A stretch of DNA of 64,000 nt from Nageia nagi (taxonomy: Eukaryota > Pinophyta): NCBI GenBank assembly GCA_050084985.1, contig JBITNC010000001.1, positions 95,418,001 to 95,482,000 on the forward strand, read 5' to 3'. The translations under genes and the position numbers were made by a program. The first letter of the stretch is position 1; each line of letters opens with the position of its first letter. Positions 35,573 through 47,849 of the stretch are shown piece after piece. The notes under the pieces are model-generated. The model had not been told where the DNA came from, did not search any database, and saw nothing but the letters and a program-made list of their open reading frames with translations.

Positions 35573-37010
35573 AGTTAAAGTACAATAGGGAGCACATGAT
35601 ATTGATACATCATAATGATAGAAAGTAATTAGTTTCATCAAAATTGTATAATATCATCTATGATAAAAATGATAAAACATGAGTTTTTGACATTTCAACC
35701 CTAGACATCAATTGCAATAATAAATGAAGGACCATATTCCAAACAACCATTGGAAAATATATGGAAAATATTTAGCAATCATACCAAAACCACCTGGAAA
35801 AAGTGTTTCTAATGATGGCTCCAAAAATATTTGAAGGACTACAACAATAGGTCTTGAAAATAGTAAAATGTTAATGCCTATATCCCTAGTGAAATGTAGG
35901 CAATAACCCCTTGTGTATGAGAATCAGATCCACTATATTACATTCTTAAAATATTTGAAGTTCACAAAATTTTGATGGTAATATTTATCATTATCTTTAT
36001 GTCTATATATTTTCTAAGGAAGTTTCTTTTGTCACTATGGATGAAGACTTGCATGCAAATTTATTTCCTTGGTCTCTAAAAGTATAAGCTACATAATGAT
36101 TTAAAAAGTTATCACATGCATAATCAACTTTTCACAATTGAATATAGTATTTTGTGATCATTATCAAATTCACAATTACAAAAAAGGTCACATTCAATGA
36201 TTTGATGAAGCTAAAGAAAAGAGAAGGTTAATCTATTAAGAAATCTATCATATTTTGGACTAAAAAGGCTAATCAAGTTCATGCATATAATAATATGCAA
36301 ATCCTAGCTTTCATTAAGGCTCTTCAACCAAAGTATATGATAGAATATTTTGACTACCATAAGCTACCACTTAATGATTTTATACAGGCATTATTGGAAA
36401 AGGAAAGGTTTAACATCAGATATGGAAAATGGAAATTAGAATAAAAGAAAAAAAGAGATAAATCACCTTCACAACCTCAACATCAATACAAAAAGGAATA
36501 GTCCTAAAAAGCACAAATAGTAGATAAAGTAGAATTAGTAGAACAACAAATAGTAGTAATAAATGAAGTTTGAAAGGTTGAAAAATATGACAAGTCAATA
36601 TGCATAGATTATCAAAAATTTTCTAGAAAGAAATTCACACCAATCTATCATGATATTGATGAAGTCATAAGGACTTTGATCCAGAAGAAATTACTAGTTC
36701 CACTACTTAAGCCTACAATTTAGCCATCCTTTACAATAGGCAAAAGAATGCAAATCAAATGACTTCTACAAATATCATCAATAATGATGATATGTGATAA
36801 AATATTGTATGACATTTCTCAACAAGATTCAGTACTTGATTAATCAATAGAAGGTATCTTTTCTAGAATCTAAATTAGATGATCAGCCAAAGCAATTACA
36901 AGGTTCCCAACATGAGAAGAATAATAATATGGGAACCTACAACAATCCATTCCTAATTTCATCAAGGTTAAATCATTATACAAGAGCATCAAATTTATGA
37001 TTAATCTTAC
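34373..37010 (+). pseudogene. Gypsy-like gag of element A, broken
   Basis: The C-terminal half is the readable part. About 36,250-36,425 gives QVHAYNNMQILAFIKALQPK and LNDFIQALLEKERF, like the helical end of retrotransposon gag. About 36,590-36,700 reads RKKFTPIYHDIDEVIRTLIQ then KKLLVP, and the following codons resemble 'RYHK--GH-T--C--LK--I--LID-GK', the zinc-binding tail of Tat-like gag. The N-terminal half (for example the open frame 34,760-35,017) is coding-like but not recognisable. A TA microsatellite interrupts it at 35.53 kb. The order of modules right after the 5' LTR supports gag; no pol follows. Confidence 0.65.
35529..35575. repeat. TA/AT microsatellite
   Basis: An almost pure run of alternating A and T of about 45 bases, interrupted twice by a doubled T. 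It sits inside the gag relic of element A. Confidence 0.95.
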
Positions 37011-37689
37011 CCTAACTCAATGAAAAGGTGCACATTATTTTTTACTCTTATCATTTATAGTTGTTTTGATATATAGCAGTAGTATAAGTGTATTTATTTT
37101 GGTTTTATGCTCAAACATCCATTATAATTGTACTTCCATGCTAGGATGTAATACCCTTATCCTTCACCTTAACCATGTCAAGGGAATTCACCAAATGCTA
37201 AGAACTAATCTCTCATACCCCTTTATCACCCAACATGAATGATAAGATCAGACATGCAGTAGTCTTCCTTTAAAATATATGGAAATCAATAGTTCTTTGA
37301 GGTCAACCATAAGCTATTTTATCATTAAGGTCCATTTTTTCCAAAATATGAATTTCCAATCCAAACAATCATCATGATTTGTTAAATCAAAATTAGAACC
37401 CATAATTCCTTAAAAGCACTAGCTCTTGTGATGACTTCCCTCTAGTTTTTTAAAATATCTTAGTACAATATATAGTTCATTTCATTAGTGAATTGTCAAC
37501 CATAACACATACTTACATATTAAACTATCAATTATTTTCATACGTAGAAAATTTAAAATAAAATAATGTTTTAAAATAAAATTTATATAGTCATCCACAA
37601 CCATTCCATAACACATTTAAGTATAAATAATAATATATCTTGAATGTATTAATAAAAAATGATGATACATTATCTTTCCAACCACATAC

Positions 37690-39560
37690 ATCCATCCATC
37701 CAACTAAAGTACATCAATTTCCTAAGCTAAAATTGCAAGTGGTACCATAGTGGCTCCTAACATTCCTAAAGCTCCTAGATCTAGATGCAATCCTACTTAA
37801 ACTAGTTCTCTTTATCTTAGCTTGTTCTTCTAGAGCCACAAGCTATGCCTATAGGTATCTCTTCTCATTTGTCAAGTATTCTATCTTTTTTCTTGTTATA
37901 GCACCTAATCCATTATACACTAGAAGTTATTATAATTGGATGCCTCATGCATCTTTTGTAAAGTATCTACAATCTACTCCAAGGTTTCTAACCTTACCTT
38001 CAATCCATCAATCTCACTATCCTTTGTGGAAAACTCCTCCTTTGGGCTTGCTAATGCATATTCATCCTATTATATTTTCACCTTCTCTGAGTCTAGGTCT
38101 AACTTGGTTTTATCTACAAAGTTAAAATAAAGCATACATATTAGTCATATTAGTCATATCCCATCCACCCTACTCCTCTTGCTATGGTGGATCTCCATAC
38201 ACACATCCTATTCTTCTTTGTCTTCTTCCTCACCTACCTCTTCCTCTTCCTCATCCATCTCATCCTCTTTAGCCTCTTCCAATCACTTCAAACCATATAA
38301 ATCAAGTGGATCTAGTTCTACTTCAGCTCACCATATCAGGTATGCTTAGTTAAATGGAGGCCATTAGTCTCAACTCCCTTGTTATCCAAATCACTTCCTA
38401 ACCCATGGTCCTAGGGAGGGTTCCACTCCTCTTCCCACTTGGGAGGAGTCTTGAATAGATTAGGCTCATGAGCCCTATATCTCCTTAACTATACCACTAA
38501 ACTTGCATTCCATAGGAATGCCATGTCTTCTATTAAATTGTATCTTTACCCTCTTTGGTCTATAGGGCTCAATAAATATCTTTCTCATCTAAAGGTAATA
38601 CTAAGTGTGTTGCCAATCAAAATCATGTTGTGGCTCATTTTTCCATTGTGGTAAGCCTATGTAATGTTTATAAATAACATCCCCTATAAAACCAAAAAGT
38701 TAAATATTAGAATTATTTATCAACTAGTAAAACCAAACTAAAGACTAAAACTTGTATGCTAAACTACTTACATCCATTAAACCATCAAACACTTTTCGAT
38801 ATACCTCCACTAGTCTTATGCACTTGTGTGACCTTTCTCATCTGATCCCATTGATACAATGTGGGATGATCAAGATTTATACTATGTACACAAAGCTTTC
38901 TTATCCTAACCACCATAATATGTTTCTAATCCCAAAACTAAAGTACAAATGAGTATGCCACCATCTTTTCACTCTTTTGCACAATTACAAAATTATTCAA
39001 GTTATAATAAATTTGGGCTATAATGTGGGAAGCCTAAGCATACTAATTACCATGAATATCTGGTATACTAAATTTACCAATCCAAGTGGAAAAACCTTAT
39101 GATGCTTATCTGATAAATGATAATATCAATACGTGTAACCATAATCAATCACACTATCCTAAACTTGTTCATCTTGCCATTGAAGGTATCATAAAAGAAG
39201 GCACCATTTTTACCATCATGGTACTCCTCCAGTCTAGTTAACCACTTTGTAGTATCCTTGTTATTGTGCATCCATAATCCACTCCTTAAAGTAAATGGGA
39301 TTTCCTTTATGGGCATCCCTAGAATCCTATGTATATCTTCGAGAATGATGGTGATCTCTCTACTAGGTAGGTGAAAGGTATGATCTACTTAAACCACCTC
39401 TCTATTAAGGATATGAGAAATTTCTTATCCACTCAAATATAAGGAGCATGAATAGATACCCCATACCAACATATCTCAATACATTAACCTCATCATCCAT
39501 AGGCTTGTCCCTCCACACCATGCACTTGTTCCAACTCTAAGACATGGGCTGGGTTCCATC
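37690..39560 (-). pseudogene. Plant mobile domain (PMD) protein, antisense inside element A, broken
   Basis: On the minus strand, from about 39,500 downward: FLISLIERWFK, then HTFHLPSREITIILEDIHRI and LGMPIKEIPF (about 39,300-39,400). This is the hallmark of the PMD (aminotransferase-like, plant mobile domain) family: 'L..L.ERW...T.TFHLP.GE.T.TL.DV..L.GLPI'. Decayed sequence continues, then an acidic stretch rich in Glu/Asp at about 38,215-38,275, then a heptad-like segment (SEIDGLKVRLETLE at about 37,990). PMD proteins in plants include silencing factors of the MAIN/MAIL group and proteins carried by transposons. Here the gene lies opposite to gag, ahead of the 3' LTR. The overlapping plus-strand frames at 37.94 kb are shadows. 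Confidence 0.82.
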
Positions 39561-40580
39561 AAGAATGGGTGATACTATAATAAAAAATGCAAAGGTATGT
39601 GTTAGTTATTTTTTGCAAGTTCATTTAAATCATAATAAATTTTATTTTATTTTATTATTTTTCTCACTTAAAAAATACTTTGCTATGGTAGCACTGGCAC
39701 TCACATCAATGCATGTGCTAGGCCTTCTATGATCATTTTTTTCAAAATTTAGTGGTAAAATTTTACTACCCCACTATCCTCTAAAAATATGTTTTCACAC
39801 CTAAACATGATCAATAAATACAAATTTGTGATAGCCCTAGGTACAAAAAAAAGCCTAACCCTAGATACCAAATCGATTTTGCTCATTTCACAACTTAATT
39901 TACAAATTACACTAAAAAGCATAATAATATGCTTCTAGAAACCTACCACATGAATGGAAACCTAGTTGTGATGAATTAGGTAACCTTGATGGTTATTTTT
40001 ATGTGTAATAGTTATCCTGCAAGCAAAAACTATATCTAAATTGTAAATTTTCATACATGTCTATATCTAAGAATGGGTCATGTACCTCATGAATTTTGAT
40101 TAGATGTGTTTCATTTAGGAATAGGTCATGTACCCCATGATGATGTGGATACACCTTTATCATGATGTTCTATTTATGCATATAAGAATAAAATATTGAG
40201 TATTTTTGTATTTAATATTTTAATATGATGTATATATATTATTTTTATTTCATCTTTACTTCATTATTGCTATATCATTTACAATGAAATATTATGATAT
40301 TTACTCTTACTATCACTTCCATATCTTTTATGAGTTAACAATCTCATATGTGTTTGAAAGTGTGTACCTATTATTTTTAGGTTTTAATATTTTCTCTTGG
40401 TTGATTCTACTATATGCAAGCCATTACATCTCATAACCAAGGTAAAGAGGGATCAATATACATCATCAAATTCTTGATGATTCAGATAGCTAAACTAGGG
40501 AAGTGTCAAATTTTTCTTCTCTTTACTTTTACTTCCTTTGCAAGCATAGTTTCATTTAAAATTCACTTTCATTATAATTA
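39561..40580. other. 3' untranslated part of element A
   Basis: A/T-rich sequence between the start of the antisense PMD gene and the polypurine tract. It would have to hold the promoter of the PMD gene (minus strand) as well as the 3' end of the element. No clear motif is seen. Confidence 0.4.
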
Positions 40581-40593
40581 TAAAGGGGGCATT
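40581..40593 (+). other. Polypurine tract of element A
   Basis: taaagggggcatt directly before the 3' LTR: a strong purine run at the expected position. Confidence 0.88.
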
Positions 40594-41390
40594 TTTTAAC
40601 ACCTAAAAGTGGTCCCCTTAATAGGATCCTACTTAGGTGCAACTTTACATACATCTTCAATCACATTTAATCATATTTTAGACAAATTTTACATTATTAT
40701 CATATATTTCTTAGGTTGTGTTCTTATTTTTATGTTAGGTACATTGATACAAATTCAACCTATATTCAAGGGGTTAAACAATTATATCACTCTTGATATA
40801 AATGTAAGTATCTCTAACTTGGGGAAAGCATATCAAGATTACATCTCAATAGTCGATATCCTACTCTTGGTGTTTCTAAACATCACCTATTGAAATTTGA
40901 ATCTTATCACCACTCAAGAAAATATATGTTTTTCATTTTGCGATCATATTATTAGTTCAAATTGTTGTAATATTTCTATCATCAATCCTTATTTATGAGG
41001 CTTATTCTATCATAACATTAGCATTCATGCAAAGTTTCAGAGACTAGCACCCATGCTAGTGTTCCTTCTATAGTTAGCCTTGGGGTTTACAAAACAAGGT
41101 CATTTCTCTTTGATAAGTTCATATTGCATATCCTCAAATTTGACACAAGTAAGGACACATAGGTATTTATCCTACACTTTATTCCTTTTCTTTAATGAGT
41201 GCATTTTGTTTTACATCTTTGACATCAATGTAATTTATAATTATGTTACTGCACTACTATTACTTTATTATTTTCCTTTATTCATATATGTTTATTTGAT
41301 TTAATTAGCTTAGAAATTACATACTTAAATTTTTATGCATTTAGTTTCATTTAGGATAAAATGTTAGGTGTAACAAAACATATATCAACA
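40594..41390 (+). repeat. 3' LTR of element A
   Basis: Partner of 33,385-34,192. Its first bases are ttttaacacc where the 5' copy has tgttgacacc; it ends tatatcaaca, identical to the 5' copy. The small plus-strand open frames inside (40,609-40,893; 41,080-41,304) are accidental. Confidence 0.93.
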
Positions 41391-44300
41391 CTAACATCTA
41401 TGATAAAGATAAGTTATGATGTTGTAATACTAAAGATATGCATAAACACCTATAAAGATACCAAAAAAGTAATTTATTCACAAAATATGCAAGATAAAAA
41501 ACACCCAAAATATTTAATCTATGATAATGATAACACAATATAAAGGGTACACTCAATTATACAAAAACAAAATTGAAAAATAATGATATATACCAAAACC
41601 CTAAGGTGTGAAATAAAATCAAACCCTAAGTATGCAAGAAAATGATCTAAATGATAATTAATCATAAAAAAATATTCCCATAATTATAAATCATAATGGA
41701 TATACTAAATAATAAAAATTAATGATATGGGTACACAATTAATATAAAATCCTAATCTAACCCTAATGGCCTAAGGTAGATTAGCCTAAAATGCAACTAT
41801 ATGGAAATAATGCATAAATAAGAAAATATGTGCTCCAATTATGCTCAAAAACCTACAAAACTTTATTCAAGAAATATCCAAGCATATAATATGATTAACC
41901 ATAAGGATTATACCTCAATATACTAAAAAGGTAGGGTGTGAAACCATGTATAAGCTTATGCCATTGTGGGTTTATTTAAAACCCTAATTAATATTAATGA
42001 AGTACTAAAGTTTGTTGTAACCCCAAATAAATGCTTTTTAACACTCTATAAATTATTATAAATATCAAAAAGAGTGTTAAATGTTAAAAATGATGGAAAA
42101 ATCCCTTTTTATAGAATTTTGTTCCTCATTGGTAGGCCGATTGTAAGTCTATCAGGATCGACTAGTCAATTAACCAATCAATTGATCAATTAGTATCTAT
42201 TATGATTTTGATCAAAATACCAATGTTGACCAATATTTTAATAAATGATCAAATGTTAATGTTTTATAAAAATTCATATTTTTAGGGTGTCTACAAAGGA
42301 CTCATTATCTCTCTGATGGAATGAACATATCAATCATTAATAATCATTTATAGATAAGCACACCCTATACAATGATCATATGCAATTATTAGGCATATAA
42401 AAAATAACATAAACATTTAGGTCCAATTCTAGATATATATTTTTGTGTGTAAACCTTTAAAAGTTAAATTAATATAATACAAATATTATGTTACTACTAA
42501 ACATAACTTTGTACATGTTAACTTTTATTGTAAATAATCATAATATTACATAAGCAAGGCTTTGAATCCTATAACTCAACCTAGATGAGGTTTGATATAA
42601 AATAGATAAGAAATATAATAAAAATGCATACTTTGGGATAGAGTACAAGTATAAAGAATTATTCAACCTTTGTAAATGAATTTAAATTTACAATATATAA
42701 CAATGATTACTAATTGATCATTTATGATCATATAGTATCATTACCTATTGAACATTTATATTTAAGACCCTTGATCATGCAAAGGATTCATACTAGATAT
42801 TTTATTAATTATGAGTAAAGAAATTTATCGAATTTGTCCTAGGAAAATTTGAATATGGTATTTTAAAGTTTTTGGTTATAGCTACCACATTAATAATTGT
42901 ACTAATCTTCCTACAACTTATTACTTTTCCATACTAAGTAATAAGTACTTTGTTGATAGCATAATCTTCTTCACCATATTTGGTATGAGTACCTTGATTG
43001 ATTTGGAGGTATATTATTTAGGAAGAAATATAGTGGTTGGGAGTATTGAAGGCATCCATAGATATCTAAGGAATGCATCTTCCAGCCACATTTTTATTAA
43101 TAAATCTGGTCTTCATTTAAAAATTTAACATGATATATGGGAAAGTGTAGGTGATTATAGTAAATATGATTTATAGTTATGATTTGGAGTATTATTCTTT
43201 AGCTGAATAAATTTTCTTTATTAGATGATCAATGAGGCTTGAGCTAAATATTATTCTCCATAATTTTATTTTAAACTAATCCATTCATTTTAAAGATGAA
43301 ATTATTATTGGTATTCATGTGGAGGGTGCTTTTAGTAACCTCATTAAAATCCTATAGATTTTTAAATGAGTAGGTAGATACATAGATCATATTTTATTTT
43401 AATATGAATACTTCCCTTTTGGGGCTAGTATTGATTATTATAGTTGATCCATGATATAAATGAAATATATTATTCATTATCCAATCATGTATATTTCTTA
43501 ATCACATGGTGTGCCACATACCTTATTCATATTATATAGTGCTACATCCTCATTAATTTTATTTTCCTTTTATATTAGTGTTAATCACTAATATATAAGA
43601 TTAATGGTTAGTACACCTTTCACTTAAATTAAATCCTTGGATACTTTTGAACTAACTTCCACCATATATTTTTAAACTTAATTATCAATTCTTATTTGGA
43701 TTCTTTTGATTCTCTTTCTCTCTTTTATTTAAAATTATATGTTATTCATGAGATTAGTTATTAGTTCTTCTCTCCTTATCTACCTAATGATCTTTTAACT
43801 AGTACTAAAGAACTTCACTATAGCTTTAGTGACTCATAAGTATCTTCAATATAATAAAGAAATCAAACCTTAATAAAACTTAATATACAAAACTTATCTC
43901 ATCTATTAGGCAAAAAAGTAAATAATTAAAGAAATAAAAGCTAGTCTACCTTTACTTTGATAACATGAATTTCTTACATAAAACTCTTAACCATAATTTA
44001 TATATAATAACATTGATAGATGCAACATAGAAAGTTATGTACCCTCATAAATACATCATCCAAAATCACTAAAATCTTAGGAGAAGTTATTTTTATGAAC
44101 CAAGAGTAAGGAAGAAGAAAAGTAGCGATAGTAAGGTGGAATCACACCTTCTAATGAGTTTATCATTGGAAACCTTATATTTTTCTTAATATTTGATTAT
44201 CTTAATTTTATACAAAATTAGAAAATCACATTGCTTAAAAATTGTAGATATTCAACATAAACAACTTTTAAAAGGTAATTTTAGATCATTGTATGCATTC

Positions 44301-44690
44301 CCTTCAATTTTTCATGAGTATTTTGATTAATGAACAAAACACTTTTACATAAAACCCTAGATTTTAAGATCATTTTGAGCAATCTGGTGAGTTTTTATAG
44401 TAGAAAATATAACTTCATTTATATATATTTATTATTGGGACATATTTATGATTTTTAAGATAGTGTTTATATTATTAATCTTTAAATCTTGCATACTTTC
44501 CAGGTTATCCTTTGTCAACCAAAAACCTTAGGGGTTTTCTAGGAAATTGAATCTCTATTTGTTAAGTGTGATAAAAATGGTATAATTAGGTCACACACAT
44601 AACTATTTGATGTGATGTTTAAACAATATTTAATAGTATTAATACCTAATAATTAGTGGTTTTCTTATTAATGAGGATAAGGGAAATTAA
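41391..44690. other. Non-coding flank of element A and 5' region of element C
   Basis: No protein motif found. Up to about 42,295 (ending gtgtctaca) the sequence may be the right half of the older repeat that element A entered. From there to about 44,690 it precedes the gag of element C and should contain its 5' LTR and leader, but I could not match any part to the 3' LTR start at 52,881, so the 5' LTR is either very decayed or lies elsewhere. Confidence 0.4.
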
Positions 44691-44752
44691 TTAAGTGAGG
44701 AGAGCTACAACACAAGTTTGATAGGAACTCAAAATGATCCTAATATAGAAAA

Positions 44753-45240
44753 TGATGTGAATTCAGCTATAACAGGAAAACAGAAGTTGAATTCCAGTCA
44801 CAGAACATACAGAAGAAATTCAGACCAAAAACACTCTTCTTATTCCTGAACCCACATACTCTCCAAGAGAATACAATGCCCTTTAAATAGCCACACAAAA
44901 AAAACAAAAAACCAAAATGAGTCGGATTGCGCCCAAAATTTGCATGCGCATCCCTCTTACACAAATTAAGCAGTATCTAAAATATCCACCCTTAACTAGA
45001 AGAAAAACGAGAGTTCTTAAAGGTGCAACATGCAAAAAAGCCTAAAAATCAGGAGTGCTCTTAAAAAAGCCTATTTTTCAGGCCTTAGACGGATGAATCA
45101 GGCCTTAAAAATATCATTTTTTGGGTATGGCAGTTCTAGCGAACTACCATAACTGGAATTTCGTCACGAAGCCACAGTTTAAATTTCGAAGCAAAACGAC
45201 CTCCGGATCAAAAGTTACGGCCCCGGCAACGCATGCATCA
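44753..45240 (-). mobile_element. Solo LTR, 488 bp, CpG-rich, inserted in gag of element C
   Basis: Flanked by a perfect 5-bp direct repeat gaaaa (44,748-44,752 and 45,241-45,245) and bounded by TGATG...CATCA, so both ends are complete and no internal region is present. It is the only part of the window with frequent CG (about 14 by my count), while neighbours have about one per kb. On the minus strand it has a TATA-like ctatttaaagg at 44,882-44,891, giving the transcription direction. The simplest origin is recombination between the two LTRs of a once complete element. The CG content and perfect target duplication mark it as the youngest insertion seen. Confidence 0.9.
44879..44892 (-). promoter_or_regulatory. 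TATA-like promoter element of the solo LTR
   Basis: Minus strand ggctatttaaaggg inside the solo LTR. LTR promoters usually carry a TATA box in the middle of the LTR, and this lies about 350 bp from the minus-strand start of the LTR. No transcript evidence is available, so the function is inferred. Confidence 0.5.
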
Positions 45241-46110
45241 GAAAAGTTTTATGGTGAGGGAGATCCTAATGATCATATCTAAGGTTTTGAATAAAAACAT
45301 AGAGTTAAGGTGTAGTATTAACGAAAATATTAAAGAAAAATACTTTTCATTGAGTTTGATTGGTGAAGAAAGAAATTAGTTTCATAGCTTAGATTTAGGA
45401 TCTATCATAACATATACTTAGTTAAATAATCTATTTAGAATTCATTTTAAGTGCAACATGAAAAGACATCTTGGATTGCTAAATTTGATCAATTACAAGT
45501 AAGGAGCTACTGAATGGTTGGATAAATTTGTTAAATTATATAAAAGGTTATATAATTATATGGATAGTTATATTATGGAAATCATGATATTTGAATTATT
45601 TATTGAGAATATTCTTCTTAGTTTGAAATCTTCTTCTCTTGACTATAAATTTGATATGTTTATGGATATGACCTATAAGTTGATAGAAAAAGAGAAAGAA
45701 TTAATTTTGGGAGAAAATCTAAAATATGATAATAAGGAGAATCCCAATAAAGTATATCCAAAAAAGAATGATAAGAAAGTATATATGGTCCAACCTCAAG
45801 TATCAAATTAAGATCACATTAATAAAGAACATTTTTATAAGCTTTTGATATCTCCTACAAAAATGTTCAAAGATTATTAGAAAAATTATTAATAGAAGAA
45901 AAGAAAATAAGAGAATCTATAAATAATGAATAAAAATCCCATTGGTATAAAGAGAATAATTATGTTTTATATCATAAAGTCGAATTTCATTAAACTAATA
46001 AGTGTATTGACTTGAAGAAGAATTACATGAGGTCCTAGAAAGTGGAAGAATCAATTGTGCTATTAATGAGGACCCTAATGAAAAGCTTGATGTAGAATAT
46101 AATAAAAAAT

Positions 46111-47267
46111 TTAATGAGGATAAAGAAGATAACAACATTATCACCCACAAATATTATGCATATGCACAACTAGATAAGGAAGGAGGTAAGACTAATCTTT
46201 CTCAATATTATGATATTTTTTCTAATAAAACTAATTTATATGATTTATGTATAAATTTAAGGCACATAGAGATGTTAATAATATTTCAAGAATTTGTTTA
46301 TTAATACTAACATTACAACAAGCACTCTTTGATAAATATTTAATTCTTTTAAGAAATTAACTTAGTAATATTTGAAGATACTCATCCTCTTCTAAAGATA
46401 AAATTGAAGATGAACCTCAACATGCTCATTATACCAAAGATGAAAAGCACCCATATGCTAAAAAATAATATAAAACTATTTAAATACAAGAATTTTGAAG
46501 TTGAAGAAGTTGGCATAGGGGTATATTGATTTTCAGATTAAGACATCTCTCAATATTTTAAAAGCTTTGAAAAAATCTCATATCCATAAATCCAAGAGCG
46601 TCAACATTAATATATTATTAAATAAATGATTTCCAATATTAGAAAACAAAATTAAAGGAAAGAATGAATTTAGTCAATAAAATAATTTCTCTAGGTTCAA
46701 AAAATATCATGCAAATGATCCCTTTTATAAAAAGATCATGCTAATAATGATAACCTAAGAATTGGTACTTTATTCAAAGAAAGTGATGATCAAAATTTCA
46801 TTTTGCAAGAACACAAGTTAGATAATATTTCCCTTCTTTCTCATATAGGATAGGATTTCATTTTTATGTAGGTTAGTTGTGCATTTTCATTTATAATAGG
46901 CTACATATTGCATTTTATGATTACTCATTTATTTTAGTATTTAGTGATTCAATATTTTTCTTATTCTTGTAGGATCAAGTTGTTAAGGTTATGTCAATCT
47001 TTTTTTCTATTAGTCTAAGATATTTTTTATTAATTTTATGTAATTCTATTAGTTAAGTAATGGTTTTTCAAAGGAATTCATACATAAAATAGTTTGATAA
47101 GTGTCACAAGGATAGATATAATGGTGTTCAATTTAGGAAAACTAAAAAAAATATTCGATAAAATCCCAAAATATTTAAGATCAATTAGGCTCAAATTGAT
47201 ACTAGGGACATGTCATTAATTTGAAATATATTATAAGGGCATGTCCTTAGGAAATTAAAGATTATGT
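46111..47267. other. Internal region of element C after gag
   Basis: Still coding-like near 46,110-46,260 (acidic, Asn-rich) and in short pieces to about 46,700, but no protease or polymerase motif is found. Ends at the copia 2 insertion. Confidence 0.4.
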
Positions 47268-47729
47268 TATTAGAAACTTGGTTTCCCAAAAGGTCAGATT
47301 CTAGACTTGAAATTCTATTTTTTCTCTCTACTCAAAAACATGGTCTAGACAACATTTCGTTAGTCTCATATGTAGTCCCTACCATGTTTCACTAAATACA
47401 TGACTATATTTTCTAAAAATGACCATATTTTAAAATAGAGTTTGCACTTCCTAGTTTAGCATGTTTGTTCAATTGAATTTGACCATATTACTTAGATTAG
47501 GTTGATCTATTTTGAGTTTTTGATTTGTATAGATAGCATATACTATGTTAGTTAGTATTAGATTAGATTCAAACTTCTATTCTAGTAAGATTTATGATTT
47601 CAATATTCAAATGTAATAATCATAAGATTATTTATCTCAACCACTTGTGTCTATTTTGAATCTAGTCCAAAAACTATATAACATGTTATAATTCATTTTC
47701 TTATCAATGAAAGTACATTGTACTTCTTA
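47268..47729 (+). repeat. 5' LTR of copia element 2
   Basis: Matches 51,918-52,381 along its length: ttagaaa, ctctctactca, catgtttcac, ttagattaggttgatctatt, attcaaacttctatt, gatttatgatttcaatatt, atctcaaccacttgt and atcaatgaaagta occur in the same order. Starts with ta in place of the usual tg. Confidence 0.95.
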
Positions 47730-47732
47730 GTT

Positions 47733-47745
47733 TGGTATAAGAGCC
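47733..47745 (+). other. Primer-binding site of copia element 2
   Basis: tggtataagagcc lies three bases after the 5' LTR and differs from the usual initiator-Met PBS TGGTATCAGAGCC by a single base. Confidence 0.92.
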
Positions 47746-47849
47746 ATTTGAAATCTATTAGAGTTAAGTTTTAGTGGGTACATTGTGAGAATTTATTAAA
47801 TTTATATAAATAAATTTATCCCAAGTTTTTTTGTATTGAGCATTATAAA

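Larger units (their letters stand above)
33385..41390 (+). mobile_element. Gypsy-like LTR element A: gag plus antisense plant mobile domain gene, no pol
   Basis: Long LTRs (808 and 797 bp), a PBS-like segment, gag-like coding on the + strand at about 34.4-37.0 kb, a PMD-family gene on the minus strand at 37.7-39.6 kb and a clean polypurine tract at 40,581-40,593. No protease, reverse transcriptase, RNase H or integrase motif was found between gag and the PMD gene, which leaves only about 0.7 kb. The element is therefore non-autonomous. Flanks ctgag and ctaac may be a decayed target duplication (3 of 5). The sense gag plus antisense extra gene near the 3' LTR recalls plant gypsy elements of the Tat type; element B shows the same plan. 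Confidence 0.9.
44690..46110 (+). pseudogene. Gypsy-type gag of element C, interrupted by a solo LTR
   Basis: On both sides of the solo LTR (44,753-45,240) the frame gives the F-x-G-x-x-D-P start of retrotransposon gag. Then come YFSLSLIGEA-type codons (about 45,345), WFHSL-type (about 45,375), and the open frame 45,518-45,811 with WLDKFVKLYKRLYNYMDSYI, LFIENILLSLKS and a lysine-rich tail. The C-terminal part (about 45,830-46,050) has LLISPTKM, YHKVEFH-TNKCIDLK and VLESGRINCAINE-like codons, similar to the zinc-binding end of gypsy gag. Many stops. Gag would form the particle; no pol is visible downstream before the copia insertion. Confidence 0.8.

Noticed and set aside
37936-38130. Two overlapping plus-strand frames
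   Set aside because: Opposite strand of the heptad-like tail of the element A PMD gene.
40609-41304. Small plus-strand frames of 74-94 codons
   Set aside because: They lie inside the 3' LTR of element A and are not kept open in the 5' LTR copy.
32083-42295. TGTAGA...TCTACA pair as one LTR split by element A
   Set aside because: The ends match in form, but the flanks (aggtt and aagga) are not a target duplication and no second LTR copy was found, so the older host repeat is only a possibility.
44767-44964. 65-codon minus-strand frame in the solo LTR
   Set aside because: Lies in the promoter/leader part of an LTR, is Phe/Cys-rich without a family signature, and LTRs rarely encode proteins.
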